From: an uncultured Eubacteriales bacterium
GTDB lineage: Bacteria > Bacillota > Clostridia > Oscillospirales > Oscillospiraceae
DNA length: 53,250 nt
Direction of reading: 5' to 3'
Assembly (NCBI GenBank): GCA_900319275.1
Contig: ONNS01000008.1
Coordinates: 1-53,250 of the forward strand
The notes beneath the pieces are model-generated. The model was not told the DNA's origin and did no database searches. It saw only the letters and a program-made list of their open reading frames with translations. A program made the translations under genes and the position numbers. Positions 35,004-42,298 of this stretch are shown here, in pieces; the stretch's first letter is position 1; each line of letters opens with the position of its first letter.

Positions 35004-35612
35004 TCAGAATGTAAAAGTGTCTCTGAGCCCCGACCACTTCTGATCCTTCTCGCTTAAGATCAGCGGGGTTCCATCCTTCAATGTATAGCCGTCAGCACTG
35101 GCCGTGCCGTGATAGTCGCCGACCACCTCCGGCCATACGATGCCGATTTCCGGATCGTTCCAGGCCATGCCGCCTTCATCGTTCGGATGATAAAAGTCGT
35201 CACATTTATAGCAGAATTCCGCATCCTCCGACAGCACCAGAAAGCCGTGGGCAAAACCGCGCGGGATCAGGAACTGCTTATGATTCTCCGCCGTCAGGAT
35301 CTCCCCGTAGTATTTTCCGTAGGTCGGCGAATCTCTCCGCAGATCGACAGCGACGTCATAAACCGCTCCCCGGATCACACGCACCAGCTTGGTCTGCGGA
35401 AAACGCTTCTGAAAGTGGAGCCCGCGCAGCACGCCCTTTGTTGACATGCTCTGGTTGTCCTGCACGAAGGTGATATACAGTCCTGCCTCATACATATCCT
35501 TCTGGCTGAAGGTCTCCATGAAATAGCCCCGGGAATCCCCATGCACGGCAGGCTCGATCATGCAAAGTCCTTCGATTCCGTCAACATCGTATGTAACCTT
35601 TATCTGTCCCAT
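35004..35612 (-). CDS. rfbC: dTDP-4-dehydrorhamnose 3,5-epimerase
   Basis: A 202-residue cupin-type epimerase acting third in dTDP-rhamnose synthesis. [22 protein letters not shown] with the catalytic His, [11 protein letters not shown] and [12 protein letters not shown] are present. The start chosen is 35612 (MGQIKVTYD), overlapping the rfbD stop by 13 bases; a longer frame to 35663 would overlap much more. The ribosome site (GGAGAAA) is modest, consistent with coupling to rfbD. Confidence 0.93.
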   Translation of the reverse strand: MGQIKVTYDVDGIEGLCMIEPAVHGDSRGYFMETFSQKDMYEAGLYITFVQDNQSMSTKGVLRGLHFQKRFPQTKLVRVIRGAVYDVAVDLRRDSPTYGKYYGEILTAENHKQFLIPRGFAHGFLVLSEDAEFCYKCDDFYHPNDEGGMAWNDPEIGIVWPEVVGDYHGTASADGYTLKDGTPLILSEKDQKWSGLRDTFTF

Positions 35613-36544
35613 GTGCACGTTTCTCCAATCTCCATCAAGTATCTTGCCAGTGCATCTTTCCAATCCGGAAGAGGCCGGAAGCCCATTTTAACCAATTTAC
35701 TTTTGTCCATGCGTGAATTCAACGGTCTTTTTGCCCGGCTCAGCCCGTATTCCGCCGTCGTTACAGGGATCACCTTTGTCTTCAGACCTGCCTGCCGGTA
35801 AATCTCACAGGTAAAATCATACCAGGAGATAAAGCCGCCCTCGTTGGTCGCGTGATAATAGCCGTAGTGTTCCGTCTCGATCATGTCTGCCAGCAGTCTG
35901 GCCAGATCCGCCGTATAGGTCGGCGTGCCGATCTGATCGCAGACGACCCGCACCGTGTCGTGCGTCTTTCCGACGTTCAGCATCGTCTTGACAAAGTTCC
36001 TGCCGTTCTTGCCGAAAACCCAGGCGATACGCACAATATAATAGTTTTCCAGGGTATCGGCAACCGCCGCTTCACCTTCCAGCTTGCTCTGACCGTAGAC
36101 GTTCAGCGGCGCAAAGCATTTGTCATCCGGCTGCCAGGGGCGCTCGCCCTGTCCGTCGAAGACATAGTCTGTCGACAGATACAGCATTTTGGCCCCCACC
36201 GCGCGGGCCGCCTCGGCCAGATAGCGCGTAGAGAGCACATTGGCCGCATATACGGCCTCGCGGTTTTCCTCCTCTTCCGCCGCGTCGACCGCCGTCCACG
36301 CCGCGCAATGGATGATCGCATCGGGTCTGAGCTTCTCGATTTCCGCCTTTACAGCGGCTTCATCCGTCAACTCGAGCAGGCGAAACGCGCTGGCGGCGGT
36401 TTCAGTATCAAGGGCATCGCTCGCCGTCGGGATATCTTCCGGTTTATGTCTGGCCGTGCCCCACGCCGTGTGGCCCCTGCGCCCAAGTTCAAGCATCACA
36501 TCATGCCCAAGCTGTCCGCTGACACCGGTGACAAATACATTCAT
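35600..36544 (-). CDS. rfbD: dTDP-4-dehydrorhamnose reductase
   Basis: A 314-residue short-chain dehydrogenase completing dTDP-L-rhamnose. NAD(P) motif FVTGVSGQLGHDVMLELG, the STDYVFDGQGERPWQ stretch and the YxxxK pair in NVYGQSKLEGE are seen. The ATG at 36544 overlaps the rfbB stop (TGATG). An insert around residues 25-50 compared with short homologues is not alarming. Confidence 0.94.
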   Translation of the reverse strand: MNVFVTGVSGQLGHDVMLELGRRGHTAWGTARHKPEDIPTASDALDTETAASAFRLLELTDEAAVKAEIEKLRPDAIIHCAAWTAVDAAEEEENREAVYAANVLSTRYLAEAARAVGAKMLYLSTDYVFDGQGERPWQPDDKCFAPLNVYGQSKLEGEAAVADTLENYYIVRIAWVFGKNGRNFVKTMLNVGKTHDTVRVVCDQIGTPTYTADLARLLADMIETEHYGYYHATNEGGFISWYDFTCEIYRQAGLKTKVIPVTTAEYGLSRAKRPLNSRMDKSKLVKMGFRPLPDWKDALARYLMEIGETCTWDR

Positions 36545-37572
36545 CAAGCTTTCCCCCGATTGCCGTACATCTGTTCATAATAATTCTGGTATTCGCCGGT
36601 AATGATCGGCTGCCACCAATCCTCGTGCTTTAAGTACCACTGAATGGTCTGCTCGATGCCGTCAGCAAACTTTGTCTCAGGCAGCCAGCCGAGTTCATTG
36701 TGGATCTTGGTCGGATCGATCGCGTAGCGCAGATCATGGCCTTTGCGATCCCCCACATGGGTGATCAGGCTCTCGGGTTTGCCAAGCTCCCTGCAGATCA
36801 GTTTGACGATCTCGATATTCTGCATCTCGTTGTGGCCGCCGATGTTGTAGACCTCACCGACCCGGCCGTTATGGATCACAAGATCGATCGCCTTGCAGTG
36901 GTCTTCGACATACAGCCAGTCGCGCACGTTCAGTCCCGCGCCGTAGACCGGCAGCGGCTTGTCGTGCAGCGCGTTTATGATCATCAGCGGGATCAGCTTT
37001 TCCGGGAAATGGTACGGGCCGTAGTTGTTCGAGCAGCGGGAAATGCTGACCGGCAGGCCGTAGGTGCGGTGGTAAGCCAGCACCAGCAGATCCGCCGACG
37101 CCTTGGAGCTGGAATACGGGGAGCTTGTATGGATCGGCGTCTCCTCGGTGAAAAACAGATCCGGCCGGTCCAGCGGCAGATCGCCGTACACCTCATCCGT
37201 CGAGACCTGATGATAGCGCGTGATCCCATACTTGCGGCAGGCGTCCATCAGCACCGAGGTACCGATGATATTGGTCTGCAGGAAGATGGACGGGTTTTCA
37301 ATGCTGCGGTCCACATGGCTCTCGGCCGCGAAGTTCACCACGATGTCCGGATGCTCTTCTTCAAACACCTTATATACCGCCTCACGGTCGCAGATATCCA
37401 ATTTACAGAAACGGAAGTTGGGCTTTTCCATGATCGGCGCGAGCGTGGAAAGATTGCCGGCATAGGTCAGCTTATCCAGGCAGACGATGCGATATTCGGG
37501 GTGCTTTTCCAGCATATAAAAGATGAAATTGGAGCCAATAAACCCGGCGCCGCCGGTCACAATAATGGTCAT
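36544..37572 (-). CDS. rfbB: dTDP-glucose 4,6-dehydratase
   Basis: A 342-residue extended short-chain dehydrogenase, second step of the rhamnose pathway. TGGAGFIGSNFIFYML, AAESHVDRSIENP, STDEVYGDLPLD and YSSSKASADLL with the catalytic Tyr/Lys are typical. CAGGAGG precedes the ATG. It heads rfbB-D-C-A, whose product feeds rhamnose-containing cell-wall polysaccharide. The promoter lies at 37644-37672, directly against a MITE. Confidence 0.96.
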   Translation of the reverse strand: MTIIVTGGAGFIGSNFIFYMLEKHPEYRIVCLDKLTYAGNLSTLAPIMEKPNFRFCKLDICDREAVYKVFEEEHPDIVVNFAAESHVDRSIENPSIFLQTNIIGTSVLMDACRKYGITRYHQVSTDEVYGDLPLDRPDLFFTEETPIHTSSPYSSSKASADLLVLAYHRTYGLPVSISRCSNNYGPYHFPEKLIPLMIINALHDKPLPVYGAGLNVRDWLYVEDHCKAIDLVIHNGRVGEVYNIGGHNEMQNIEIVKLICRELGKPESLITHVGDRKGHDLRYAIDPTKIHNELGWLPETKFADGIEQTIQWYLKHEDWWQPIITGEYQNYYEQMYGNRGKA

Positions 37573-37643
37573 CGAATGAACCTCCTGAAATGTTCTTCAG
37601 AACGAAAAGCGGTATGAACGAATAACGCTATACCAGTTATCTT

Positions 37644-37672
37644 ATCATACTGCTTTTTATGCCTTTTTTCAA
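37644..37672 (-). promoter_or_regulatory. Promoter of the rfbBDCA operon
   Basis: On the minus strand TTGAAA (37667-37672), 17 bases and TATGAT (37644-37649). The -35 hexamer is the last six bases before the terminal GGGCAAC of the adjacent MITE. Confidence 0.6.
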
Positions 37673-37833
37673 GGGCAACACCGCATAATTCGGCAAGAGC
37701 GGATGGCGAGAAAAATTGAGTTCTGATGAAGGCACTTTTTCGCAGAAATACTTTGTGTATTTCAAGAAAAAGTGACGAAATCAGGGCACAATTTTTCCGG
37801 CAGACGCCGCAGGCGGACTGTGCGGTGTTGCCC
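37673..37833. mobile_element. 161-bp MITE with long imperfect inverted repeats
   Basis: The element starts GGGCAACACCGC and ends with its complement GCGGTGTTGCCC. The two halves are imperfect inverted repeats over almost their whole length: matching blocks include GAAAAATTG, CTGAT, CACTTTTTC and GAAATAC around a central hairpin at 37745-37763. Flanks show AA on both sides, a possible short target duplication. It is non-coding; frames crossing it are chance. It resembles short palindromic elements I associate with Faecalibacterium-like genomes, from memory only. Confidence 0.8.
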
Positions 37834-37866
37834 AAGGTGTTTCGTAAGCGCTTATCAGGACTGTTA

Positions 37867-38199
37867 TCAGGACCAGGTTTTCCATACATCGGGACAGTAG
37901 CCCACCGTCGCCTGTTTGCCGTTGCGGACGATAGGCGTGCGGATCAGATAGGGATCTTCATACAGCTTATCCAGCTTGGCCTCGTTCGAGGCGAGGTACT
38001 GCACCAGCGAATAGTCCTCGTCCTGCGTATCGATCATCGCCTCGAGCCCGACTGCGCTCTTTACGCTGTTGAGCTCTCCCCTGCTCATCCCGTAACGGAG
38101 AATATCAATAAACTGGTATTTGATCCGCCGCTCCTTGAAATAACGCTCGGCCTTCTTTGTGTCAAAGCATTTGGCCTTTCCGAATATCTGGATATTCAC
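37867..38199 (-). CDS. ArsC/Spx-family thioredoxin-fold protein
   Basis: A 110-residue protein of the arsenate reductase-like glutaredoxin fold. NIQIFGKAKCFDTKKAERYFKE has a single cysteine (Cys11) in the position of the ArsC catalytic cysteine, and the TPIVRNGKQATVGY segment is the conserved cis-Pro strand. The Arg set required for arsenate binding is not obvious and no ars genes are nearby, so a role as a general thiol or Spx-like protein is possible. The start is GTG at 38199, with GGGAGG six bases before it; TATAAT-like sequence lies at about 38246-38251. Confidence 0.85.
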   Translation of the reverse strand: MNIQIFGKAKCFDTKKAERYFKERRIKYQFIDILRYGMSRGELNSVKSAVGLEAMIDTQDEDYSLVQYLASNEAKLDKLYEDPYLIRTPIVRNGKQATVGYCPDVWKTWS

Positions 38200-38356
38200 G
38201 GTATACCTCCCTTTTCCATTCGCTTTGCTGCCCGGTTGATTATGTATTATAGCACAAGTTACCCGCCATGTTGATCCTTTTATTCAAATTCCACGTGAAT
38301 TCTCCATGGCGCGGGGCGGCCGCGCATATCGCGGGCAGGCCTGCTGTCGCATATTG

Positions 38357-38373
38357 TGTCGTTTTAAACGACA
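38357..38373. promoter_or_regulatory. Palindromic operator 1
   Basis: TGTCGTTTTAAACGACA: an inverted repeat (extended arms 38355-38375, ten bases each side of one central base). It is about 60 bases upstream of the -35 of the dehydrogenase-fusion promoter and nearly identical to the second copy at 38491. It also sits inside a longer hairpin (GCCTGCTGT ... ACAGCAGGC) followed by CTTTTTG, so a terminator role for upstream plus-strand transcripts cannot be excluded. Confidence 0.6.
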
Positions 38374-38430
38374 CAGCAGGCAATCGCTGCCTTTTTGTTG
38401 CCTTCCGTGCCGTTATTCAAGAATTCGACG

Positions 38431-38459
38431 TTGACAAATGGATTATTATAGGGTATGAT
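38431..38459 (+). promoter_or_regulatory. Promoter of the HTH-dehydrogenase gene
   Basis: Consensus TTGACA (38431-38436), exactly 17 bases, and TATGAT (38454-38459), with a leader of about 70 bases to the ATG. The two palindromes lie on either side. Confidence 0.75.
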
Positions 38460-38490
38460 TTCGCTGTCTGACAAAAACATCTTTGCTTTT

Positions 38491-38507
38491 TGTCGTTTTA
38501 GGCGACA
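38491..38507. promoter_or_regulatory. Palindromic operator 2
   Basis: TGTCGTTTTAGGCGACA matches the upstream palindrome at 15 of 17 positions. It lies in the leader, about 30 bases past the -10 and 27 bases before the start codon, where bound protein would block transcription. The likely binder is the XRE domain of the gene it controls. Confidence 0.6.
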
Positions 38508-38533
38508 GAAAGCATATTCAGGAGGAATCATTC

Positions 38534-40036
38534 ATGCGCACCTTATCCCTTTCGCTGCTGTCGGAAACTGTGGTCTCCCGGCGAAAGGCTTTGAAGCTCA
38601 CCCAGGCTGAGCTCGCCAGACGCACAGGTATGAGCCGCTCCATTCTCTCGAATCTCGAGACCGGGAGCTATACGCCGTCCATCCCACAGCTTGAAGCGCT
38701 CTCCGCCGCGCTCAATTTCGACCTGACCGAACTGTTTGTCGAGCAGACCGGCGATCCTGTCCGCGTGGAAAAGAGCTACAAAGTCGCCGTAGCCGGTGTG
38801 GGATACGTCGGACTGTCGCTGGCGGTTCTGCTCTCGCAGCACCACGAGGTCACTGCTGTGTGCACAAAGCCCGAAAAGGCCGAGCTGATCAATCACTACC
38901 AGTCCCCCATTCAGGACGATTACATCGAAAAGTATCTGGCTGAGGCCAAAGCCGGAAAGCGCAGCTTGCAGCTGACCGCCACCACCGACGGCGCCGCTGC
39001 CTACGCCAATGCGGATTTCATCATTCTGGCCGTTCCCACGAATTACGATTCCAAGACCAATTACTTCGACTGCTCGGCCGTGGAGACGGTGCTGCAGCTT
39101 ATTAAGGACTGCACCGCCGAGCACGAAACCAAGCCCACCGTTGTGATCAAGTCCACCATTCCCGTCGGCTACACCCGGCACGTCCGGGAGATTTTTGGCA
39201 TGGACAACATCCTGTTCAGCCCGGAATTTCTGCGCGAGTCCAAGGCGCTTTATGACAATCTCTACCCCAGCCGCATCATCGTCGGCTGTGACAAGGGGAC
39301 CGAAGAGGCCGCGCACGTCTTTGCCGCCATGCTGCAGCAGGCCGCGCTGAAGAACCCGGTTGCGACGCTGTTTATGGGCTTTACCGAGGCGGAGGCCACC
39401 AAGCTCTTTGTCAATACCTATCTCGCCCTTCGCGTCAGCTTTTTCAACGAGCTGGACACCTACGCTGAGATCAAGGAGCTCAGCACCGCCGAGATCATCA
39501 AGGGCGTCTGTCTGGACCCGCGTGTGGGCGACTACTATAATAATCCCTCCTTCGGTTACGGCGGCTACTGCCTGCCGAAGGACACCAAGCAGCTGCTGGC
39601 CAACTACCGCGATGTGCCGGAGAATCTGATCCAGGCCATTGTCGAATCCAACCGCACCCGCAAGGATTTCATCGCCGACCGTGTGCTGGAGATCGCCGGG
39701 ACCTACGGCAACAGCGAGGCCTACTCGGCTTCCAAGGAAAGCCAGCAGAAAGATACCGTGGTGGGCGTCTACCGCCTGACCATGAAGTCCAACAGCGACA
39801 ACTTCCGTCAGTCCTCGATCCAGGGCGTGATGAAACGCATCAAGGCCAAAGGCGCGACCGTCGTGATCTACGAGCCGACACTGGAAAACGGCTCCACCTT
39901 CTTTGGCAGCAAGGTTGTCAACGACCTGAACGCCTTCAAAAAAATGTGCGGCTGCATCATCGCCAACCGCTATGACCCGGTGTTGAACGACGTAGAGGAC
40001 AAGGTCTACACCCGCGACCTGTTCCGCCGCGACTAA
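38534..40036 (+). CDS. ugd: UDP-glucose 6-dehydrogenase-type enzyme with N-terminal XRE helix-turn-helix
   Basis: A 500-residue fusion. Residues about 12-66 form an XRE/HTH_3 DNA-binding domain ([20 protein letters not shown], then [14 protein letters not shown]). From about residue 82 a nucleotide-sugar dehydrogenase follows: [19 protein letters not shown] (NAD site), [32 protein letters not shown], and [13 protein letters not shown] with catalytic Cys346. The expected reaction is UDP-glucose to UDP-glucuronate with 2 NAD; other UDP-sugars are possible. The start at 38534 follows AGGAGG. With two palindromic sites around its promoter, it looks like an enzyme that senses its own substrate or NAD state and represses itself (inference). 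It leads the three-gene module. Confidence 0.9.
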   Translation: MRTLSLSLLSETVVSRRKALKLTQAELARRTGMSRSILSNLETGSYTPSIPQLEALSAALNFDLTELFVEQTGDPVRVEKSYKVAVAGVGYVGLSLAVLLSQHHEVTAVCTKPEKAELINHYQSPIQDDYIEKYLAEAKAGKRSLQLTATTDGAAAYANADFIILAVPTNYDSKTNYFDCSAVETVLQLIKDCTAEHETKPTVVIKSTIPVGYTRHVREIFGMDNILFSPEFLRESKALYDNLYPSRIIVGCDKGTEEAAHVFAAMLQQAALKNPVATLFMGFTEAEATKLFVNTYLALRVSFFNELDTYAEIKELSTAEIIKGVCLDPRVGDYYNNPSFGYGGYCLPKDTKQLLANYRDVPENLIQAIVESNRTRKDFIADRVLEIAGTYGNSEAYSASKESQQKDTVVGVYRLTMKSNSDNFRQSSIQGVMKRIKAKGATVVIYEPTLENGSTFFGSKVVNDLNAFKKMCGCIIANRYDPVLNDVEDKVYTRDLFRRD

Positions 40037-40198
40037 TACTGATATCTAATAGAAATCTCGGATTCTTTCCGGCCAGAATTGCGCCATGCATCGTTGAAGC
40101 CCTTGACCATATATGTCCATTATGCTCTGCGGGCTTCGCCTCACCTGGCACAATTCTGTCTCGGAAATCATTTCCGACCTTTCTATCAGATACCAGTA
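40037..40198. mobile_element. 162-bp MITE-like inverted-repeat element
   Basis: The termini TACTGATATCT and AGATACCAGTA are imperfect inverses, and similarity continues inward for about 65 bases: TCGG, TTTCCG, CAGAATTG and GAAGCCC blocks recur in inverted order. TA flanks both ends as a possible duplication. It begins directly after the dehydrogenase stop codon and ends 15 bases before the kinase start, so it is transcribed within the operon. It has no credible coding frame. Its sequence is unrelated to the MITE at 37673. Confidence 0.75.
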
Positions 40199-40213
40199 TA
40201 AGGAGAAACTGCC

Positions 40214-41389
40214 ATGCTTTGTGAAGAATCTTTTTTTAACATTTATAACCGCGCCCCGTCCGGGCTGAGCTTCTCCCCCTATCGCATCTGCCCGATCGGC
40301 GCGCACTCCGATCACAATCTGGGCAAGATCACCGGCTTTGCGATCGACAAGGGCATCCACATTGCCTACAACACCAAGCAGAACGGCGTCATTGAGATGA
40401 CAAGCCTGCAGTTCCCCAAGCGCGCCCAGTGGCACATCCGCGAGATCGGCGAAAAGACCGGCGACTGGGCCGATTATCTGCGCGGCGCGACCTGGGCCCT
40501 GGCCAAGGAGCATCCCCTCACCGTCGGTCTGTGCGGCGTGATCGAAGGCTCGCTGCCGATCGGCGGGCTGTCGTCCTCGGCGGCGGTGATCCTCGCGTTT
40601 CTGGATGCGCTGTGCAAGGTAAACCACATTACGCTGACGCCGCAGGAGCTGATCGATATTGCCTTTGATGCGGAGAAGAACTACGTCGGTGTGAATGTCG
40701 GCACGCTGGATCAAAGCTGCGAGGTGCTGTCCAGGCGGGATCATCTGCTGTATCTCGACTGCCGGGACAACCACTACGAGCTGATCCCGGCCCATCCGGG
40801 CATGAAGCCCTATCAGATCGCTATCTTTTTCTCGGGGCTGGAGCACACGCTGGCGGGCAGCAAGTACAACATGCGCGTGGACGAGCTGCGCGCGGGCGTG
40901 TATGCGCTGCAGGCCTTTGCCGGTATGGAGTACGGCAAGTTCAACCAGGCCAACGCCCGGGATGTCAGCTGGGAGATCTACCAGACCTACAAGAACAGGC
41001 TGCCCGAACAGTGGGCGCGCCGCTGCGAGCACTGGTACACCGAGTTTCAGCGCGTCGAGGCCGGGGCCGAGGCCTGGCGGCGCGGCGATATCGAGGAATA
41101 CGGCCGTCTCTCGTTTGCCTCGGGCTGGAGCAGCATCCACAACTGGGAATCCGGCGCGCCGGAGCAGATCAAGCTGTATGAAATCATGACCGAGACCGAC
41201 GGCATCTACGGCGGCCGATTCAGCGGCGCGGGCTTCAAGGGCTGCTGCATGGCGCTGATCGATCCGGCCAAGGCTGAAACCATCGCCGAGCAGGTGGAGA
41301 GGAAGTATCTCGACGCCTATCCGGTCATGCGCGGGAAATACAGCTTCCATCTGTGCCAGAGCGCGGACGGCATCGCCAATCAGATATGA
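40214..41389 (+). CDS. GHMP-family sugar kinase, galacturonokinase-like
   Basis: A 391-residue kinase of the galactokinase clan. The substrate motif reads YRICPIGAHSDHN rather than the GEHTDY of true galactokinases. The ATP loop is LPIGGLSSSAAVILAF, and the C-terminal GRFSGAGFKGCCMALID is the third GHMP motif. From memory the CPxGAHxDH motif and the C-terminal SGxSSIxNxxxGAP stretch match plant galacturonic acid kinase (GalAK), so the likely product is galacturonate-1-phosphate or a related uronate/sugar-1-phosphate. AAGGAG precedes the ATG. It lies between the dehydrogenase and a nucleotidyltransferase, the expected setting for a UDP-uronate salvage step. Galactose or another sugar as substrate is not excluded. 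Confidence 0.85.
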   Translation: MLCEESFFNIYNRAPSGLSFSPYRICPIGAHSDHNLGKITGFAIDKGIHIAYNTKQNGVIEMTSLQFPKRAQWHIREIGEKTGDWADYLRGATWALAKEHPLTVGLCGVIEGSLPIGGLSSSAAVILAFLDALCKVNHITLTPQELIDIAFDAEKNYVGVNVGTLDQSCEVLSRRDHLLYLDCRDNHYELIPAHPGMKPYQIAIFFSGLEHTLAGSKYNMRVDELRAGVYALQAFAGMEYGKFNQANARDVSWEIYQTYKNRLPEQWARRCEHWYTEFQRVEAGAEAWRRGDIEEYGRLSFASGWSSIHNWESGAPEQIKLYEIMTETDGIYGGRFSGAGFKGCCMALIDPAKAETIAEQVERKYLDAYPVMRGKYSFHLCQSADGIANQI

Positions 41390-41403
41390 GGGGGGTACGG
41401 GGC

Positions 41404-42141
41404 ATGAAATGTCTGATTCTCGCCGCGGGCTATGCGACGCGGCTCTATCCGCTGACGGAAAACTTCCCGAAGCCGCTGTTGAAGGTCGGGGAGAAAACCA
41501 TTCTCGACTGGCTGCTGGACGATATCGACACGAGCGGGGCCGTCGACGGCTATTATGTGATCTCGAACCACAAGTTTGCCGATCATTTCCGGCACTGGGC
41601 GGAGGCCAGCCGCCTGCCGATCACCGTGGTGGACGATGGCACCAGCACCAACGAGACCCGTCTCGGCGCCGTGCGCGACATCCAATTTGCCATTGAGCAG
41701 GTCGGACTGGACGACGATCTGCTGATCATCGCCGGGGACAACGTGCTGGATTTCAGCCTGAAGCACTTTATCGACTATGCGCTTGAAAAGGACAGCTCGT
41801 GCACGATGCGCTATTACGAGGCCGACGAAAAACGCCTGACGAAGAGCGGCGTGGCGGAGCTCGGCGAGGGCGAGCGGCTGCTGTCGCTGGAGGAAAAGCC
41901 CGCGCAGCCCAGATCGCACTGGTGTACGCCCCCCTTCTATTTCTACAAGAAGGAAGACGCCAGGCGCATCCCCGAGGCGATCGCCGACGGCTGCGGCGTA
42001 GACGCGCCGGGCAGTCTGGTGGCGTGGATGTGCCGCCACAGCGTGATGCACAGCATGGAGATGCCGGGCAGCCGCTATGACATCGGGAATCTGGAGAGCT
42101 ACGAGGCCGTGAAAAAGGCCTATCGCGGTATTACGAAATGA
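41404..42141 (+). CDS. Sugar-1-phosphate nucleotidyltransferase
   Basis: A 245-residue NTP-transferase with the pyrophosphorylase signature MKCLILAAGYATRLYPLT and the following NFPKPLLKVGEKTILD. LIIAGDNVLDFSL provides the metal-binding Asp. The C-terminal left-handed beta-helix of GlmU-type enzymes is absent. The most natural role is to turn the sugar-1-phosphate made by the upstream kinase into a UDP- or dTDP-sugar. It begins 14 bases after the kinase stop behind a GGGGGG site; a longer in-frame start at 41353 is unsupported. Two terminators follow. Confidence 0.88.
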   Translation: MKCLILAAGYATRLYPLTENFPKPLLKVGEKTILDWLLDDIDTSGAVDGYYVISNHKFADHFRHWAEASRLPITVVDDGTSTNETRLGAVRDIQFAIEQVGLDDDLLIIAGDNVLDFSLKHFIDYALEKDSSCTMRYYEADEKRLTKSGVAELGEGERLLSLEEKPAQPRSHWCTPPFYFYKKEDARRIPEAIADGCGVDAPGSLVAWMCRHSVMHSMEMPGSRYDIGNLESYEAVKKAYRGITK

Positions 42142-42208
42142 TACCGTACTCTGATAGTTACTGCAAAAGCTTACAATAGTAAACTCTACCTGTAGAGAGC
42201 CAAAACAC

Positions 42209-42235
42209 GCCGGGGAGCCTGTCGGCTTCCCCGGC
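42209..42235 (+). terminator. Terminator after the nucleotidyltransferase gene
   Basis: Stem GCCGGGGAGCC paired with GGCTTCCCCGGC (one bulged base), then TGTTCTTAT on the plus strand. It closes the three-gene nucleotide-sugar operon. Confidence 0.75.
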
Positions 42236-42250
42236 TGTTCTTATAGAATA

Positions 42251-42285
42251 AGCCCTGCCCCGTTATGATTGGGGCAGGGCTTTTA
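42251..42285. terminator. Bidirectional terminator between convergent genes
   Basis: Perfect 11-bp stem (42251-42261 with 42271-42281) followed by TTTTA on the plus strand. It lies 14 bases beyond the stop of the minus-strand giant surface protein and may serve both directions. Confidence 0.75.
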
Positions 42286-42298
42286 TGGGTTTGCCTGG

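Noticed and set aside
37569-38274. ORFs of 106 and 182 codons on either strand around 37.6-38.3 kb
   Set aside because: They cross the MITE and overlap the ArsC-like gene; they are chance frames.
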